From positions 523,001-587,000 of the forward strand of contig JAODUP010000220.1 in assembly GCA_025642065.1 (NCBI GenBank): a stretch of DNA of 64,000 nucleotides, given 5' to 3'. The notes under the pieces are model-generated. The model made no database searches. It was not told where the DNA came from and was given only the letters and a program-made list of their open reading frames with translations. Source of the stretch: Paralvinella palmiformis. Lineage: Eukaryota > Annelida > Polychaeta > Terebellida > Alvinellidae. The position numbers and the translations under genes were made by a program. Positions 47,304-64,000 of this stretch are shown here, piece after piece; within the stretch, counting starts at the first letter, position 1; each line of letters starts with the position of its first letter.

Positions 47304-47840
47304 TCAAATCATGCTAATATAGCTTTTGACAACAGAGTCACAAGTTTTACCAATATTTTACAGTAATTCACCAATAATAAATAAATTCAAGTAATGAGCG
47401 TTCATGTGAAAGTGTACAAAAAGGACTGCAGTAAGTAACTTGGGTTACTGGCTTCCTTTACAATTATCAATATCTAGTTAAAATCATTCAAATCAAAATG
47501 CACCATGTTCAAATGTAATCATGGCAACAAATCAAGAAGTAAAAGTACACTGTGAAAGCAAAATAATAAAGAAAACCCTTCATACCAACTGTCATTTGAA
47601 GTGGCTTCTTCCCGAAACAAAGAAGAAAAATAACCACAAGCTACATAATCAGAATGAAGTTCACAGATGCTGGATTGATGATAGTAAGCCAAACCTGAAA
47701 ATATTGAACAAATCTTAGCAAATAGGAAAGTTTACATAACATTTTTCATAAACAAGGTAGTACTAATATTAGTACTAGTATTAATACTACTGCTAACATT
47801 CCTTAAATTGGCCAAAGCAGTTTAACAATATAACTTACCA

Positions 47841-52061
<4,221 letters not shown>

Positions 52062-52078
52062 CTTTGGTTTGGTTTCTG

Positions 52079-52963
52079 AAGGTAAAGAGTTGGTAAGCAA
52101 TTACATTTGAGAAACCCAGAAACAAATATTAAACACAGATGAATGGCATCTTCTAAACAAATCATTATTTCTTTACTGTTATCCAATGGTGATTTTTTAA
52201 TCAAATATTTGCAATTAGTAGTCAAAAAAAGTTGACAATTCCTGTTAAAAAAATCATGACAATATCACAGTATACACAGGGGAGGAGATGATGGATATGG
52301 TGAAGATCCTGACATGAACATACCACCATACTGCATTCAGTTATGCCAACAGTTGGGTTCCCAGACTACATTTGTTTTGGGTCATACTTGTTGGCTCAGA
52401 TATTAGGTCTTTTGCTGTAAAATGTTGTGAGCTGTACAATTCAATTACTTAGCTGTCTTTCAATGAATAGCTTCTAAGATTATACTTCTTAGCATTAGAA
52501 ATAAATAATAGCATTGATAAACAGGCACCTGCCATTTTTTTTGGCACACAATACATTTGTTCAGAGGGTTATATGAAGAATATTCTAAAACAATGTACTT
52601 TGTAATGTATTCAATGCCAAAACCTGTTTGAAATATAATGTTTTGAACAAATCAATTTAAATATATACATATTTAGGGGGTTATACCAATAGCATATTTT
52701 GAAAAAACCACCCTCACTAGCAGGAGCCATTCAAAGGTATGACACAGTGAAATTAAATAATAGCACATAGTGCACATATACTACAGAAATATCATTCATA
52801 TATCAAAGTTATACCTATGTACATATAATTAACATAAAATAAGACAATAAGTTCATAGAGAAGTGATGCTACTATTGGAGCTAAAACTTTAACAATTTAT
52901 TAGATTAATCTGTGGTCATTCTTAACATCTTTCTGGTATTCTAGCAACAAATAAAGTTCACTG
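52079..52963. other. 5' region of cathepsin L
   Basis: Should contain the first intron, a non-coding first exon and promoter. No TATA box or exon border could be assigned with confidence. Confidence 0.4.
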
Positions 52964-53201
52964 CAGTGTTTCCCATGGGCAAAAAGGAGTGTGAGGCAGT
53001 ATAGCGCCAAAGGGTCTTGAATCTGACCTATTGCTTCTCTACCCAAAGTATCATGCGGTATGCGATTTGTGTGAATCCACATATAGTTTTCCCATTCGTA
53101 TTAATTCCCCCCCCCACAGATTTCAACATATCTGCAGCAAGGCGGTGTAGAAAATCGGCGAGGCAGGTCGCCTCATTCGTTATATAGCAAGGGAAACCCT
53201 G
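52964..53201. mobile_element. hAT-type MITE
   Basis: 238 bp bounded by 11-bp terminal inverted repeats CAGTGTTTCCC and, at the other end, the complement of CAGGGTTTCCC (10 of 11 match). The CAG...TTTCCC end is common among hAT MITEs. Interior is less AT-rich than the flanks. No exact 8-bp target duplication is visible, so the copy may be old. Confidence 0.5.
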
Positions 53202-53375
53202 AACTGTGTTATTCACATTAAAAAAACTACTCATGTAATATTGCAGATGCCTTATTATCCATAGATATAATTTTTAGTTGTCAATGTCAGAGATAAAATA
53301 ATTTTTGTTTTTGTTAATAGCTCAGAAATGCAAGTTTTTCCAGTAATTACATTTAGATTTGAATGTTTGTGACTG

Positions 53376-53530
53376 GGTGGTTTGTTTTGCCTTAGCACTG
53401 GTTACACCTGTGACATATGCCTGAAGAGTAACTCCTAGGAAACATCCCCAAATACAGATAGGAGTGGTTTTTGAACTTATAATCTAGAGGTTTGGCACAT
53501 AGTGTTCTACCTACTACACTATCTGATCAC
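53376..53530 (-). mobile_element. tRNA-derived SINE, family D, copy 4
   Basis: Minus strand head GATAGTGTAGTAGGTAGAAC with B-box-like AAGTTCAAAAACC; 3' end GGTTTGTTTTGCCTTAGCAC on the plus strand matches copy 3. Confidence 0.65.
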
Positions 53531-53835
53531 TTGCATGAATGTTAGTGACAAGATATAGTAAATGTAGTGGCATGCACTACCATAATAACATGAGATCCTG
53601 AGCAATTGTACAAAATGTTATCAAACTGAATGTGGTAACTATGCTCAACTACCACCAAATATTCGAGTAAAGATTGTATAAGATATCCTGTACAATGGAC
53701 CTGCTTTTATTTCATGCAAACATGGAATCACTCAAAACATACTATCAGAGTTTGAATAATTGAAGATTGTTATATTACTATATCTATGTATATGGATTGT
53801 AAATGTTCTTTGTTTTATACACTGATGTGCTTTGA

Positions 53836-53973
53836 GAGAGAAATGATTAATTGCTGTTCAAACTCGGGTACATTTAAAATGTTGTAACGGTTTGGAAATA
53901 TTTAGAGAGAAATGATTAATTGCTGTTCAGACTTTGGTAGGTTTAAAATGTTGTAACGGTTTGGAAATATTTA
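53836..53973. repeat. Two-copy tandem duplication, 69-bp period
   Basis: Units start GAGAGAAATGATTAATTGCT; a few substitutions separate them. Confidence 0.9.
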
Positions 53974-54569
53974 AAACTGAAATTGAAAACTCACGAGAGT
54001 TCAGATTTGGCGAGGGACCTGAATATTTCTCATTGGCTGTTTCGTAATCCATGTAACCTCTGACCCAGCTTAGAGCTGGCAGCCCTTTTCAAAATTTAAA
54101 TCAGTTTTTGTTTGGATCTCAGTGAATGTAGTCGAAAAGTAAATTGTTGTAAAAGTTACTTGTGATGTTATTGAAAATGGAAATATCAGAAATGGATCAT
54201 TGGTATTCATTAACAATGGATCGTGAATAAATGGATCATGACTTATCAAGTCTCAATCGCCGATGTGTGTGTTAGACGGAAGTATGAACTTTAAATGGAA
54301 CCCCGGTATATAAAATAGCAATACAGGAAAGCAGACGCTCAGGGCTCGTGAAGAGCCCACCCTAAAACCCTGATAATATGTCATTAAAGACTTCATCCAT
54401 ATATGAAATAACCTACACCCTGCCCTATGTAAACTAACCAAAGGTTTATCTGGTTGACCAACACTATATAGCAAACATGAAACCAAGCTGAACACCTTCC
54501 TATTTAGATCACCTGGGTATGATGTTGTTATTAACTACTAGATTATCATCACTATAGGTTTACTAGAAG
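53974..54569. other. Intergenic, no gene recognised
   Basis: The 80-codon minus frame 54495-54253 has no recognisable similarity. The area may be part of the LINE that follows. Confidence 0.4.
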
Positions 54570-54960
54570 ACAGGACCTGTAGGCACAGCACGAGTGCCAT
54601 TTCAGTGTCCAAGCAAATACTTGGTCCCGATATTTGTTTAATATACAAAGCATTAAAGTGTCATTTGCCAAAGGACTGTCAAGCTATAAAACAACATTAA
54701 ACTGATAGATGTTTGGTCTCAGGGTATCAAGGACAATTTTTAATATTATTAAATTTATTTGTGTAGCACCCAATATGTGGTATTTAGTCCCTTCAGATGT
54801 TACTGAAATTACAACAACAATGGCATTTAAAACAGAAGTAAAAATGATCATCTTCTAGTCCACTAGACCTGTTGATCAGTGCCTTAGAAGTTAGAGTAAC
54901 CTTCTTACAGGTTATATAGGGCACTATATAAATTTAGTATATTATTTGATTTTTATCATA
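54570..54960 (+). pseudogene. 3' end of a decayed CR1/L2-type LINE
   Basis: Translation gives DICLIYKALKCHLPK (about 54632-54675) and, after a broken stretch, VAPNMWYLVPSDVTEITTTM then AFKTEVKMIIF and a stop. This is the usual C-terminus of such RTs (A-P-x-L-W-N-x-L-P...F-K-x-x-L-K-x-x-L-F). The 3' UTR ends GGGCACTATATAAATTTA, the GCGCTATATAAA-type tail also seen in SINE family C. Confidence 0.6.
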
Positions 54961-57900
54961 TCCAGCCAATCTGAATGATGTATAACCACAGGATTTAATA
55001 TCTTGTTTTAGTGATAGTAATAAAATGAGAGTCCAGTAAATAATTAGATGGAAATTACCAAATGGATAATACAACAATGTCCAATACTCTCAGTCTCATA
55101 AGTGAGAAATACAAAATACCTGGAAATATTCTTTATAACTTCATTATCTGCAAGTTAAGTTATTTGTTGTGAATACTGGAGTTAGCTGCTGTTCTACTGT
55201 AAACAGGAAATACTGAAATCATTGCAGCAGCTGTCTGACCACTATTTCTTATATAATTTATAAATACACATGTACATACATAACTACTGCAATGTAAGAA
55301 ACGAGACATATTTATAGCAGTGGAATATTTTATCTGATCATTTCATTTCCGTAGAGAATCTCCCTGGACTTGTATCTGTGCTGAAGAAAACAAACCTCAC
55401 TCAATCAGCTCATAACAAATGACAGAAATGTGATTTTTAAACGTTATTGTGTTTTGTGCACATGATAAGTTAAATGAGCAGAGGGACCTGAAACAGGGAA
55501 ATGAAAGAACATATTTCAAACAGGGTCAGTTGTACCAAGCTATCTCGGAGTTGGCTGGTGCTACATAGGACAACGAACTTTCAGACCAGGGTATGAAAAC
55601 CATTGTTGTTTTTCCAAGGAGACCATTTCTGGCATGATCTGCAGTGAAGCTAAACACTGCACTGCCTGTATTGATAACACTGAGTGTATTGATACCTCCA
55701 ATGTGTTATATTAATACTGACTGTATTGATGCTTCCAAAACATTTGTCCAGTCCCTACATTTGTCCATTCCCTAGATTATGGCATTTAATTAGTCTAACA
55801 CCAATGAGGTCTAAATCTTAGTTTGATGTATAAAGAATTCAAATTGTAAGATAAAGGAACAGGTGTTTCAGCAATATATCTCCTACTTTTTGAAACAATC
55901 TTCCATTAGCCATCAAAAAGACTAATATCTTTGGTACTAGAGTTGGACCTGGAAAGATTCTTGATACATCCAAAAAGGGATATTATATTTATTCAATGTA
56001 TGATTGATCAATGGATTTGTTATTTTCCAAGACGTGTGGGAACTCCGAGATTAAGTGCTTGATGTTTGTAGATCAGAGTTCTTTTAATTGGTATGTTATT
56101 GGTATATATAACAAACACATGAGAAATCCACAGTTATATATTCTGCTCATTTGCTGAACTATACAAATAAATTCAGGGCATTGGCTGCAATTAGTAGCCA
56201 TATAAAGCATCCACATGAATAACTGGCTTTTTCTCTCTCTGTCTCATTGTTTTCACTAGACAACGTCTCCCATACTTATGGCTGGCTGCTTACAGTTACA
56301 TCATAACCATTTGTGTTTTGGTACAGACATGGATAAATTAAAACCTAGATATTAACATATTGCTCAGTTGTGAGTATAATGTTATCAATCTCTATGAAAC
56401 TATGGGCTGATCCTATAAGCCAGTAAAAGAAATGTTCACCGTACTGGGAAGATATGTAATACTGTTTCAGTGATCAAGTATCCATGTGTATAAAGAATGT
56501 CAGCTTGAAAATTGGCTCATGACAGTTTATAGACATTGTGGAAGTAAATTGTGCATATATGAAGATAAGTTAGTTTGAATAATGAAGAGACCATGGGAAC
56601 AAATAAACAAGAGAAAGAAAAGAAATAGTGCATTAAGTTCAGTTATTAGGTACAGTGCAATTGCACACACAAAAAACATCCAAACCCAGCACAGTGCCTG
56701 TTATTGAAGAGGACCAGACATTTTATTACACCTGAAAACTGGTACGTACTCATATTTTAAAGACTTGTTCTCATCTCATATGTTGGCTGATCACGATATC
56801 AACAGTGTCTTATGTTGCAAATTTAAAGTCTTCAAGCTTCCAACATTCAGAAATAACAATTTAAAAAGCTATTTCCTATTTACATCTCATTTTCTGTTTT
56901 AAAAGAACAACCTACATAGACTAATTAATCTAAACCCAGAAAATAAGCCTTTATTTGTAATATACAAATTTTTATTATAAAATAAACAATGTGATCTTCA
57001 TTATATCATCTCTCTGAATGATGGAATTAATGAATAGTTATTTTCCCACCGAGTAGTGATCCAGAATATTTATTTATCTCAAATCCACTCAGTGTATCAT
57101 ATATAGAAACTGATGAAGGCAGGTAAGATAAAAAAACACTTTGGGATAATAAAATCAGTGACAAAAACCAATTAAAATGCTTTATTATGAAGTCCCTGGT
57201 CAATCAGCTAAATAATTAACAACAAATCAATATGTAAGAAGCCATAAATGTTTAGTTTTAATTATTATATTTCAGTAAATGTCAGTGCGGTCAAGAGTCA
57301 CTGAATGGACTTCACATGGCACCCGACTCTCTTTCTATATCTCTCTTGTATAATGACCAGACTATGGTGAACAGAACTAGTCAGTCAAGTTTATTTTTAT
57401 TGTTATGGTTACCAGTAGTGTCATTAAGCATATTGACCTGGGTTTAAGAATAATACTCAACCATTACATTATCTAGAATCCAGAACAGACATACGGTCAA
57501 TTCCATTTTATATGATTTGCACAGAAAAAAGATATTGATTATATTCATTTTCATCCATTAATATACATATTCATTTATAATACATATTAATAATCATGGT
57601 GAAACATTATATGATGAATTTTCATTTGGCACTGGTTTTGTTGGTTAATTTTGAGTAAAAAGCACACACTGTTAAAAGAAAGTCAACAAAATTAACAAGT
57701 TCCTAGGTCTGATAAGGAGATCAAATGTAGATTTCAATAATGAACCAGGGAAGACCCTATAACCATCTCTTGGATACGGCAACACAACTTGGTGTTTGGT
57801 ATTCAGGAAAGATAGTGAGCTGTTGAATAATACCCAACAACATTAGTCCCTGCATTGAAGGAACTGTGATATACCAAGATACTTCCTGGTTTAGATCTGC

Positions 57901-58832
57901 CTAGCCTCTACTAGATACCTGCTATGGGTTACATGATAGAGACATACAACCAGATCAAGCCTGATAAGTCATTCACTAGGGGGTCACAAAATATATTACT
58001 TAATACAGAAACAGGATAACAAACTCCTTGAATATGTTCCCAGGTGAACTGGTTAGTGCACAATCATTAAAATTATTTAAAATCCAGACTGGATAGACAC
58101 TTGTGGCGGTACAGATATAAGCAACACATGATACAAGAGGTCTATATAAATTATAATATTGATAAATTAAACTTAGACATGTCTCAACCCGATACAGACT
58201 CGGTAGACTAACCAAATTAGAAGTGGATGAATATATATTTTTGGGGAATTTTGAAAATATATGAAGAATCCCTTTAATATAAAACAAATAATTTATAAAC
58301 GATGGTGAAATGTCAATTTTTATAAGGGTGATGTGTCCATCATTGTAAATAGTCCATGAGGGCAACTGATGCGGGATAGAAGGAAACAGAAATACCCCAT
58401 ATATATATATATATTAATTACTTGTGATTATTAAATGATACAATCCTCAAATAATAGTCTATGTTGAACATATTAAAATCAATGTTTCATATATATATAA
58501 TTTGAATGTAATTGCAATCTATATCCATGGTGACCACACAGCTGTAATTCATATTATCAAAAAGCCAATTCTCAATTAATTCACCACAGGAATAGAATAT
58601 CTTGGATGATTCTTGATCATTAATGGATTCCATGGTGGCCTGGAATGGATTATAATGTATAGTGGAGAAGTTTCTGATTTAATTGCAATAAGAAACAGTA
58701 TAAAACATGCCATGGTTCATAACAAAAAACATAACCAACAACTACTCTTACTACAACAGCATTATAATATTTTACCATGGAAGTCATCAAAATTCATAAA
58801 CCAAAGTTTGTCACCATGACCCTATGTAATAT
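54961..58832. other. Long gene-free stretch
   Basis: AT-rich (TA run at 58402-58413). A 121-codon minus frame at 58365-58000 is AT-biased and unlike a protein. A segment at about 55450-55560 (TGTGCACATGATAAGTTAAA) vaguely recalls SINE family B but is too diverged to call. Confidence 0.5.
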
Positions 58833-58907
58833 AAATCTTGTTTTTCCTGGCTGATAACACTGTATACATAATGTATACAGCGTTATCAACCAGGAAAAAC
58901 AAGATTT
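58833..58907. repeat. Near-perfect 75-bp palindrome
   Basis: Arms 58833-58869 and 58871-58907, 37 bp each, match at 35 positions around a one-base centre. The left arm begins AAATCTTGTTTTTCCTGGCT. Both mismatches become G-U pairs in a minus-strand transcript. Could be a foldback MITE, a replication-generated inverted duplication, or a hairpin RNA source. Confidence 0.9.
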
Positions 58908-59406
58908 GGTGGAAATGTTTGAAGAATGTTAGTCTAGGTAGGTATGCAGGGCATTGCGAGCCTGGTTTCAAATAATTATATTTAATGTGGATAATAAACC
59001 AATTTAATCAAATTCTGAACATTCAAAAATATTAGTATCCTAGATTTTAATAAATAATTATATACTAATAATGCATTTAAATGAACATGTTATAATCAAA
59101 ATAATCATTATATTTTGTATTTGCAGGTTGTCTGGGTATCCTGTCTACTACACTGGATCCTGAACTTGTTCATCCTCACCTCATGTGCCTGATGTTTGCA
59201 TGACACTGTGTCTTCATGCTTCTATAGAACAAATCTTGTTCTGTGTGATGAATTCTTCCAGGTCAGTTTTGCTTCTAGGATCTACCCAGTGTGGGGGAGC
59301 TTCCCCTTAGGTTTTAAAAATGTGGGGGATTTTAATGTAACGGGCACTTGGCATGAAAACCATTTAGGGGTATAAACGCATACCCCCAGGAATATTTGAA
59401 TTGAAC
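58908..59406. other. Intergenic, nothing recognised
   Basis: A GTGGGGGA-rich segment at 59290-59330 may be flank of the following hAT-related repeat. Confidence 0.4.
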
Positions 59407-60410
59407 ATGATGACATTTGCATCCTATTTGAAGTATTTATACACATAGTTTTACAGTGTAGCCATAATAAAATGTATGTATATCATTTACTTAATTATAT
59501 CTGTAACATTAAAAAACAAGACTACAGAAATGCTTCAAAATGTTATTGATGAGACTCGTTTTTATATATTCTACAGGCTTTCCTCTACTTCCACATATTT
59601 ATAGCTAACTCATAGTCGGTCAGCAACAGAACATTTTGATGTTTTAATTTTTTTCTTGTGCCGATTCAGGTAGACCACCATTACCAGATACCAGCCACTT
59701 ATCAATAAGCATAAAATCACGTAGATTTTCCTGGCCAAGGGAGTTCCTCAACACACTTTTAATACTATTCATAGAGGAGAACTGCCTCTCACGCTCAGCA
59801 GTGGATGGACAGAGGATCAAGGTAGAAACACAATTATTAAGTTAACAGAAACTGCATATAATTCCTTCAGTATGAATACAGTTAACATGATATATGAAAT
59901 CCATATCTATATCATAATATTAACATAAAATGTATAAAAAACAACAAATACACAGGAGAGGGACAGAGAAATCCACCATATAAACAAGACCATGTGCTTT
60001 TATTTACTGTAAACAAAGATAACTGGCCAATCAAGAGAGAGTATTTGAGTCACATGACCATCATAATGCAAAATGGACGTTTACCAGCCAAGATCACCAG
60101 CTCAGCAAAATCTCTCCCATCCTTCAAGCATGGTTTTTAATACTGAGCAAATATTTATAAATATGACATTTCAAATGGCTACAGCAGAAGATTTTGGCAT
60201 TATTTCAGATCAGGAAACTATTGGATGATAAATATTTTGCAGTTATCATGACCCATTTTCTGCTGATAATGCGTATGGCATTATTCACAATAATGTGATG
60301 GGGAGATCATTAATGTGCACAACACTTACAATATTGTGTCATGGGATTTTATTCTGTGCCATGTGGTGACCAGGGATTTATTTTTATTTTACGCCATATG
60401 TTAAAATATC
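59407..60410 (-). mobile_element. hAT-type transposon remnant, copy a2
   Basis: Shares about 1 kb with 21760-22925 in the same orientation, including the minus-strand dimerisation-domain coding segment (about 59830-59660, [17 protein letters not shown]) and non-coding flanks. Several short deletions against copy a1, for example near 59660-59730. Not functional. Confidence 0.7.
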
Positions 60411-60499
60411 GGGGGAATCCAGCAAAAACGCTGATCCCTCTACACTGGACTTAGCACTGCCTGGGAACCGTTCACACAAAATACAATAGTGAAAGGGAG

Positions 60500-60900
60500 A
60501 CCATTAAGGTGCACCACAAGTACAATATTGCACCATGGTTGATAAAAACCAATCTAAGAACACAACTCACTGAGTGCAAGTTAATTGATCTGCTGTCATT
60601 TAAACTCTTGACTGCTCCCATCTCATCATTTGATCCAGTCCCAGCAATTGAACACTGGAATAGAGCTTCATCCCAACCACGTAGACCAAATTTGCATGAT
60701 GATGGATTCCAGTCACAGGTATTGGTTGATGGTGAGACCCCCAATGAATGGCTCATACAGTTGCTGATGCAGCAGAGCCAGTCACCACAACTGGCGAATC
60801 CACCGACTTTGTGTCTGCTGTAGTTGATGCACCAGATTCTGAATCAGCAGATGATTTGGAGGATGAGAACTCTGAGCTCATTGAAAAATACAATTATATT
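60500..60900 (+). pseudogene. C-terminal fragment of a hAT-like transposase
   Basis: The 104-codon frame 60509-60823 ends a hAT-like protein: SSFDPVPAIEHWNRASSQPR then RPNLHDD, matching the F-D-P-x-x-A-I-x-x-W...R-R-P tail of ZNF862/ZMYM-type hAT proteins, followed by an acidic stretch. Opposite orientation to the neighbouring copy a2, so it is a separate insertion. No catalytic core present. Confidence 0.45.
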
Positions 60901-61595
60901 GCTTGGTGATGATAGGGTCTACTAATGTTTGGCAATGTGGTCCTTGAAAAAAAAGAAATTATCTAACATGATATTGGTGTCTTCATAGCGAGGTTAATGT
61001 AGGGGTACATACAAATACAAACATTTGTTTGGCAACAGATACATAATATAGGATATACATATTGGGCTCCATCCTCTTGTACGTGCATTGAAATGTAATG
61101 CCAAATCAGAACAGGACATACATGCCTTTGTTATTTGTAGATAAATGTATCATGCCAGCCCAAAAAACGAAGAAAATATAGAAGGGCCAGTAAAAATTTG
61201 GAAAGGCCACCTTTATTTTTAGGTTACTGGCCCTGCTGGCCTCTTAAAATTTTGAAGGTATTTGGGACCCTGCAATACTGTACTCTAGTGAGACGCCATT
61301 GGGAATCCTCCCAGGAAGTGCACCAACCATGGCCAAGTAGGTCTCCAAATAGGCTGAAAACCCTGTGATAGGACCGTGCCAATGGCTCCATATCTATTCC
61401 AGACTTTCTCAAAGCCCACAACAGCCATACCACCAAAAGGTCTTAAACAAATTGAATTATTGTGATAATGTGGTATGAACCTGCATGTAGTATGAAATAA
61501 CATACATGATATGTGAATGAATTGTTGAAATAGGTTATAACATGTCATATGATGAATATGTAATAAAATCATAATATCAACATGCAATTTGTGCG
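60901..61595. other. Intergenic, no gene recognised
   Basis: A moderately GC-rich segment at 61210-61440 has overlapping minus-strand frames (70 and 100 codons) of no known type. Confidence 0.4.
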
Positions 61596-61791
61596 TTATT
61601 TGGCCTCATGATAAAGATCTGTTTTTTCTTTCCATTGCCTTTTCCTAACTAATTTAATTCTTTGTTTTCCTTCTTTCCATGTATCAGCGGCAATATGATT
61701 ATGCCTAGCAGATGTTTCTATAGCAGTAACTTGGCTAACAAAGAATTGTTTAAAATTGTTACGAAAAATCTTGCCCTGATTCCGCCTGAAT
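61596..61791 (-). CDS. Candidate terminal exon of an unrecognised gene
   Basis: Minus strand: acceptor TTCAACTCTCAG, then an open frame of 64 codons to TAA at 61598-61596, reading FRRNQGKIFRNNFKQFFVSQ ... ETSARHNHIAADTWKEGKQR ... KTDLYHEAK. It is basic and has the residue mix of a real protein in a region otherwise dense with stops. The last 61 codons could also begin at an alternative acceptor (GGAATCAG). A donor-like ATG|GTGAGTA lies upstream at about 62262-62272 on the same strand and would fit the alternative acceptor in phase. I cannot identify the protein. Confidence 0.35.
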
Positions 61792-63029
61792 CTGAGAGTT
61801 GAATAGATTCTGTGTTACCGTGTAGATCTACTCATCTAGTATATAGAATTACTTCTGTTTATCACTCTATGGCGTATCAACTAATTAAGTTATCACCTTA
61901 TGATTATCATTCTTAAATGAGCTCTAATTTTTATGAGTCTTAAGTTAATTATAACAGTCTAAACAGTTATCGCCTTTTAGGCGAATTAACTTAGTCTTTT
62001 GTTGATCTACATGGTACAGTACAGTAGATCTACTAAGTAGTGTACACAGTAGATCTATTAGAATACAGATCTAGTTTAGTAGTTATTAAGTAATAGTATT
62101 TTAACTTCTTAACTTAATAAAGATCTAGAAAAGTAGAATCGATCTATTATGATTTAGTTTTTACTTATATTTTAGAGCTATAATTATAAAAAAAATATAA
62201 TAATTATAACGCTGATGATACAGTCGTTTATACATTTGCTATATGATATAATTTAACAATTACTCACCATCTAAAATCAAAATAATTCAGTTGTTGTAGT
62301 CAACTTCTTCCTAGATAGTCTGTAGGAAAATCTCAATTCTGAGATCACGGGACATTGACTAAAGAGTCATGTGATTCTGAAACTATCTCGGTAAGTATAT
62401 TTAACGTAATGGATTGATAGATTGAAGTCGTACTCATATATTTTGTTTTGCTTGTTATTTTATTAACTATTAGTATATTTTCAATCATTCTAATATATCT
62501 AAGGTGACCTAGATAACATAATGATAGTATGAATGTAAATTTCCTTTATTTTAAGCTATGTAATGTATAACACAATTAGAGATCTAATAATTTACTTTAT
62601 TATTTGTAAGTAAAACTGGAAAGAGTTCGATATTTTAATTAACCACAAAATTATATAGAATAAATATTCTGTATAAATTCACAAGCAGTCTTTTCTTTTA
62701 ATAAATAAAATATGGAGCTATAAAATGGCCGAGTCTTACTACTCTTAGAGACTCATGTTTAGGGGTCCGTTCCAGTCCGACATTTATGTACCCTTATTTG
62801 TTTATTTTACAATTTAATTTTTATATCTAGAGAGATCTAATGCATCTTTTGTAAGTCTGTATGTATGTATGGTGTTTGCACTTTATTTTATTAATTTAGT
62901 AAAAGATAAAAAATTAATTTGAATTAATAATTTGAAACTTGAACATGCGCAATGATATTTTAAACTTTGACACAATTTCATCATAGTTCATGCAGACGAT
63001 ATTGTTGAATGTTGTAAAGGTAGACAAGT

Positions 63030-63062
<33 letters not shown>

Positions 63063-64000
63063 TAAGCTAATTTGTGTATTTTGACTCATTATTGGTTGTA
63101 TTTATATTTTGGACACGTTTGTATATACATATTGAGTTTTTATTTTTAAACTGTAAATTTTGTTATTGACAATAATTATTGTAGTAAATTAATAAATGAA
63201 CTGAATACTAGTGACTACTCTGGTGACTATAAATATAATAATAATTATAATACTGTAGTGTAGACAGTAATACTAATACACTAGTCTAAGTGGTTGACTA
63301 CGGTAGTTATTATTTAGAAGTAATAATATGGATTTACTTGTAGGAACGATGTGGGAAATGAGGTCAGTATGAGAAGCTAGAACGATCACATTACCACATC
63401 ACATTATATTGTCTATATGTAATATGAGCAAAATGTTTCTAAATGGAAATTGTGAATAAATTATCTATCTATCATGAATATTCAAAGCGTTGTTAGCAGT
63501 TAGAATGATTCCGTGGGAAAACGCATGTTGCAGCTGCATGTTCTTCCTAAACAGTTTTAATAGCTATCACAGATGTTCACTTAACATTTAAAGCATTATA
63601 TAGTGGCTATTATGATAATGATGGTACAGTGGTTGGAGCAGGTTTGACTTAGGATATAAATACTAAAATAGAATCAAGTTATCTGTGTTTGCAAGGTTTT
63701 TTCATGGCAGAAAAATATTAGATGGTCCAAATATGTATTTATTGGTCGTTTTGACCCCATTAAATGATTTATTATTTTATAAAATAAATCCAGACCTTTT
63801 TTTCTTCAATGCTTATAACCAAAATCATAATATTTTAAGAATATATTTTATCTGTTATAGTCTAATGAAGAACATTTTTATGAACAGATTATTCTTGATT
63901 AATTTAAGTGATAATCAGATATAATAGGTTTACTGTTGGCAATCAAATCCTGTCATTTAAATGGCACTTCCAAACCAGTCAATATCTTTCCACATATATA
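61792..64000. other. AT-rich end of window, no gene recognised
   Basis: Many AGATCTA-type palindromic words at 61825-62170 and a (TA)n array at 63031-63057. The 79-codon frame 63685-63924 is composed of AT-biased codons (F, I, L, N, Y) and is not credible as a protein. Confidence 0.5.

Noticed and set aside
47521..47718. 65-codon plus-strand frame beginning MATNQEVKVH
   Set aside because: It lies antisense in the 3' flank of cathepsin L, has biased composition (K, N, H) and no homology I recognise.
58000..58365. 121-codon minus-strand frame
   Set aside because: Codon use follows AT-rich background, no motif, no flanking splice signals of quality.
61224..61587. Minus-strand frames of 70 and 100 codons with Trp-rich text
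   Set aside because: Two overlapping frames compete, neither has a known motif, and no splice structure supports either.
63685..63924. 79-codon plus-strand frame
   Set aside because: Composed mainly of F, I, L, N and Y as expected from AT-rich non-coding DNA.

Overview
The window looks like a euchromatic stretch of an invertebrate nuclear genome, probably a mollusc and perhaps a gastropod. It is AT-rich, the genes are small and intron-split with GT-AG junctions, and the filler is (TA)n arrays, tRNA-derived SINEs, decayed CR1/L2-type LINEs, hAT, pogo/Tigger and Mutator-like DNA transposons. The phylum is an inference from the overall flavour of the repeats and from the style of the cathepsin L and membrane-collagen genes. 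No rRNA, functional tRNA, CRISPR or prokaryotic operon structure was seen.

Four protein-coding loci can be supported, and most were recovered by joining exons at splice sites with matching phase. (1) 18315-23168, minus: a complete three-exon ZNF593/Bud20 ortholog of 137 aa, a pre-60S ribosome factor, whose 3.7 kb first intron is filled with transposon debris. (2) 27934-32023, plus: a type II transmembrane protein whose second and third exons encode Gly-X-Y collagen repeats, with a one-base frame break in exon 3. (3) 36477-42481, minus: two phase-compatible exons giving a 402-aa serine-rich protein that I do not recognise. (4) 47841-52061, minus: a complete eight-coding-exon cathepsin L-like cysteine protease of 365 aa, with signal peptide, I29 propeptide and all four catalytic-site residues. 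A candidate terminal exon of an unknown gene lies at 61596-61791 (minus), and a CpG-rich, NRF1-like promoter patch at about 1060-1760.

Layout: 1-2 kb promoter-like patch; 2-5 kb microsatellites and a 29-bp minisatellite; 5-17 kb SINEs, two decayed LINEs and a decayed transposon ORF; 18-23 kb ZNF593; 24.5 kb a THAP-domain remnant; 25.5-27.7 kb SINEs and a pogo-type element sitting inside a (TA)n array; 27.9-32 kb membrane collagen; 32.4-35.1 kb a second 29-bp minisatellite and a pair of 0.5 kb direct repeats bounded by (GT)n; 36.5-42.5 kb the unknown gene, with a Tigger end and a nested transposon in its intron; 44-45.6 kb a hAT remnant carrying a full-length SINE with a perfect target duplication; 47.8-52.1 kb cathepsin L; 53-61 kb a hAT MITE, a LINE tail, a near-perfect palindrome and two hAT fragments; the last 2 kb show nothing recognisable.

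The genes do not form a functional cluster. The coherent story is the repeat landscape: at least five short interspersed families (A-E below) recur in the window, several elements are nested in each other, and several border (TA)n arrays.
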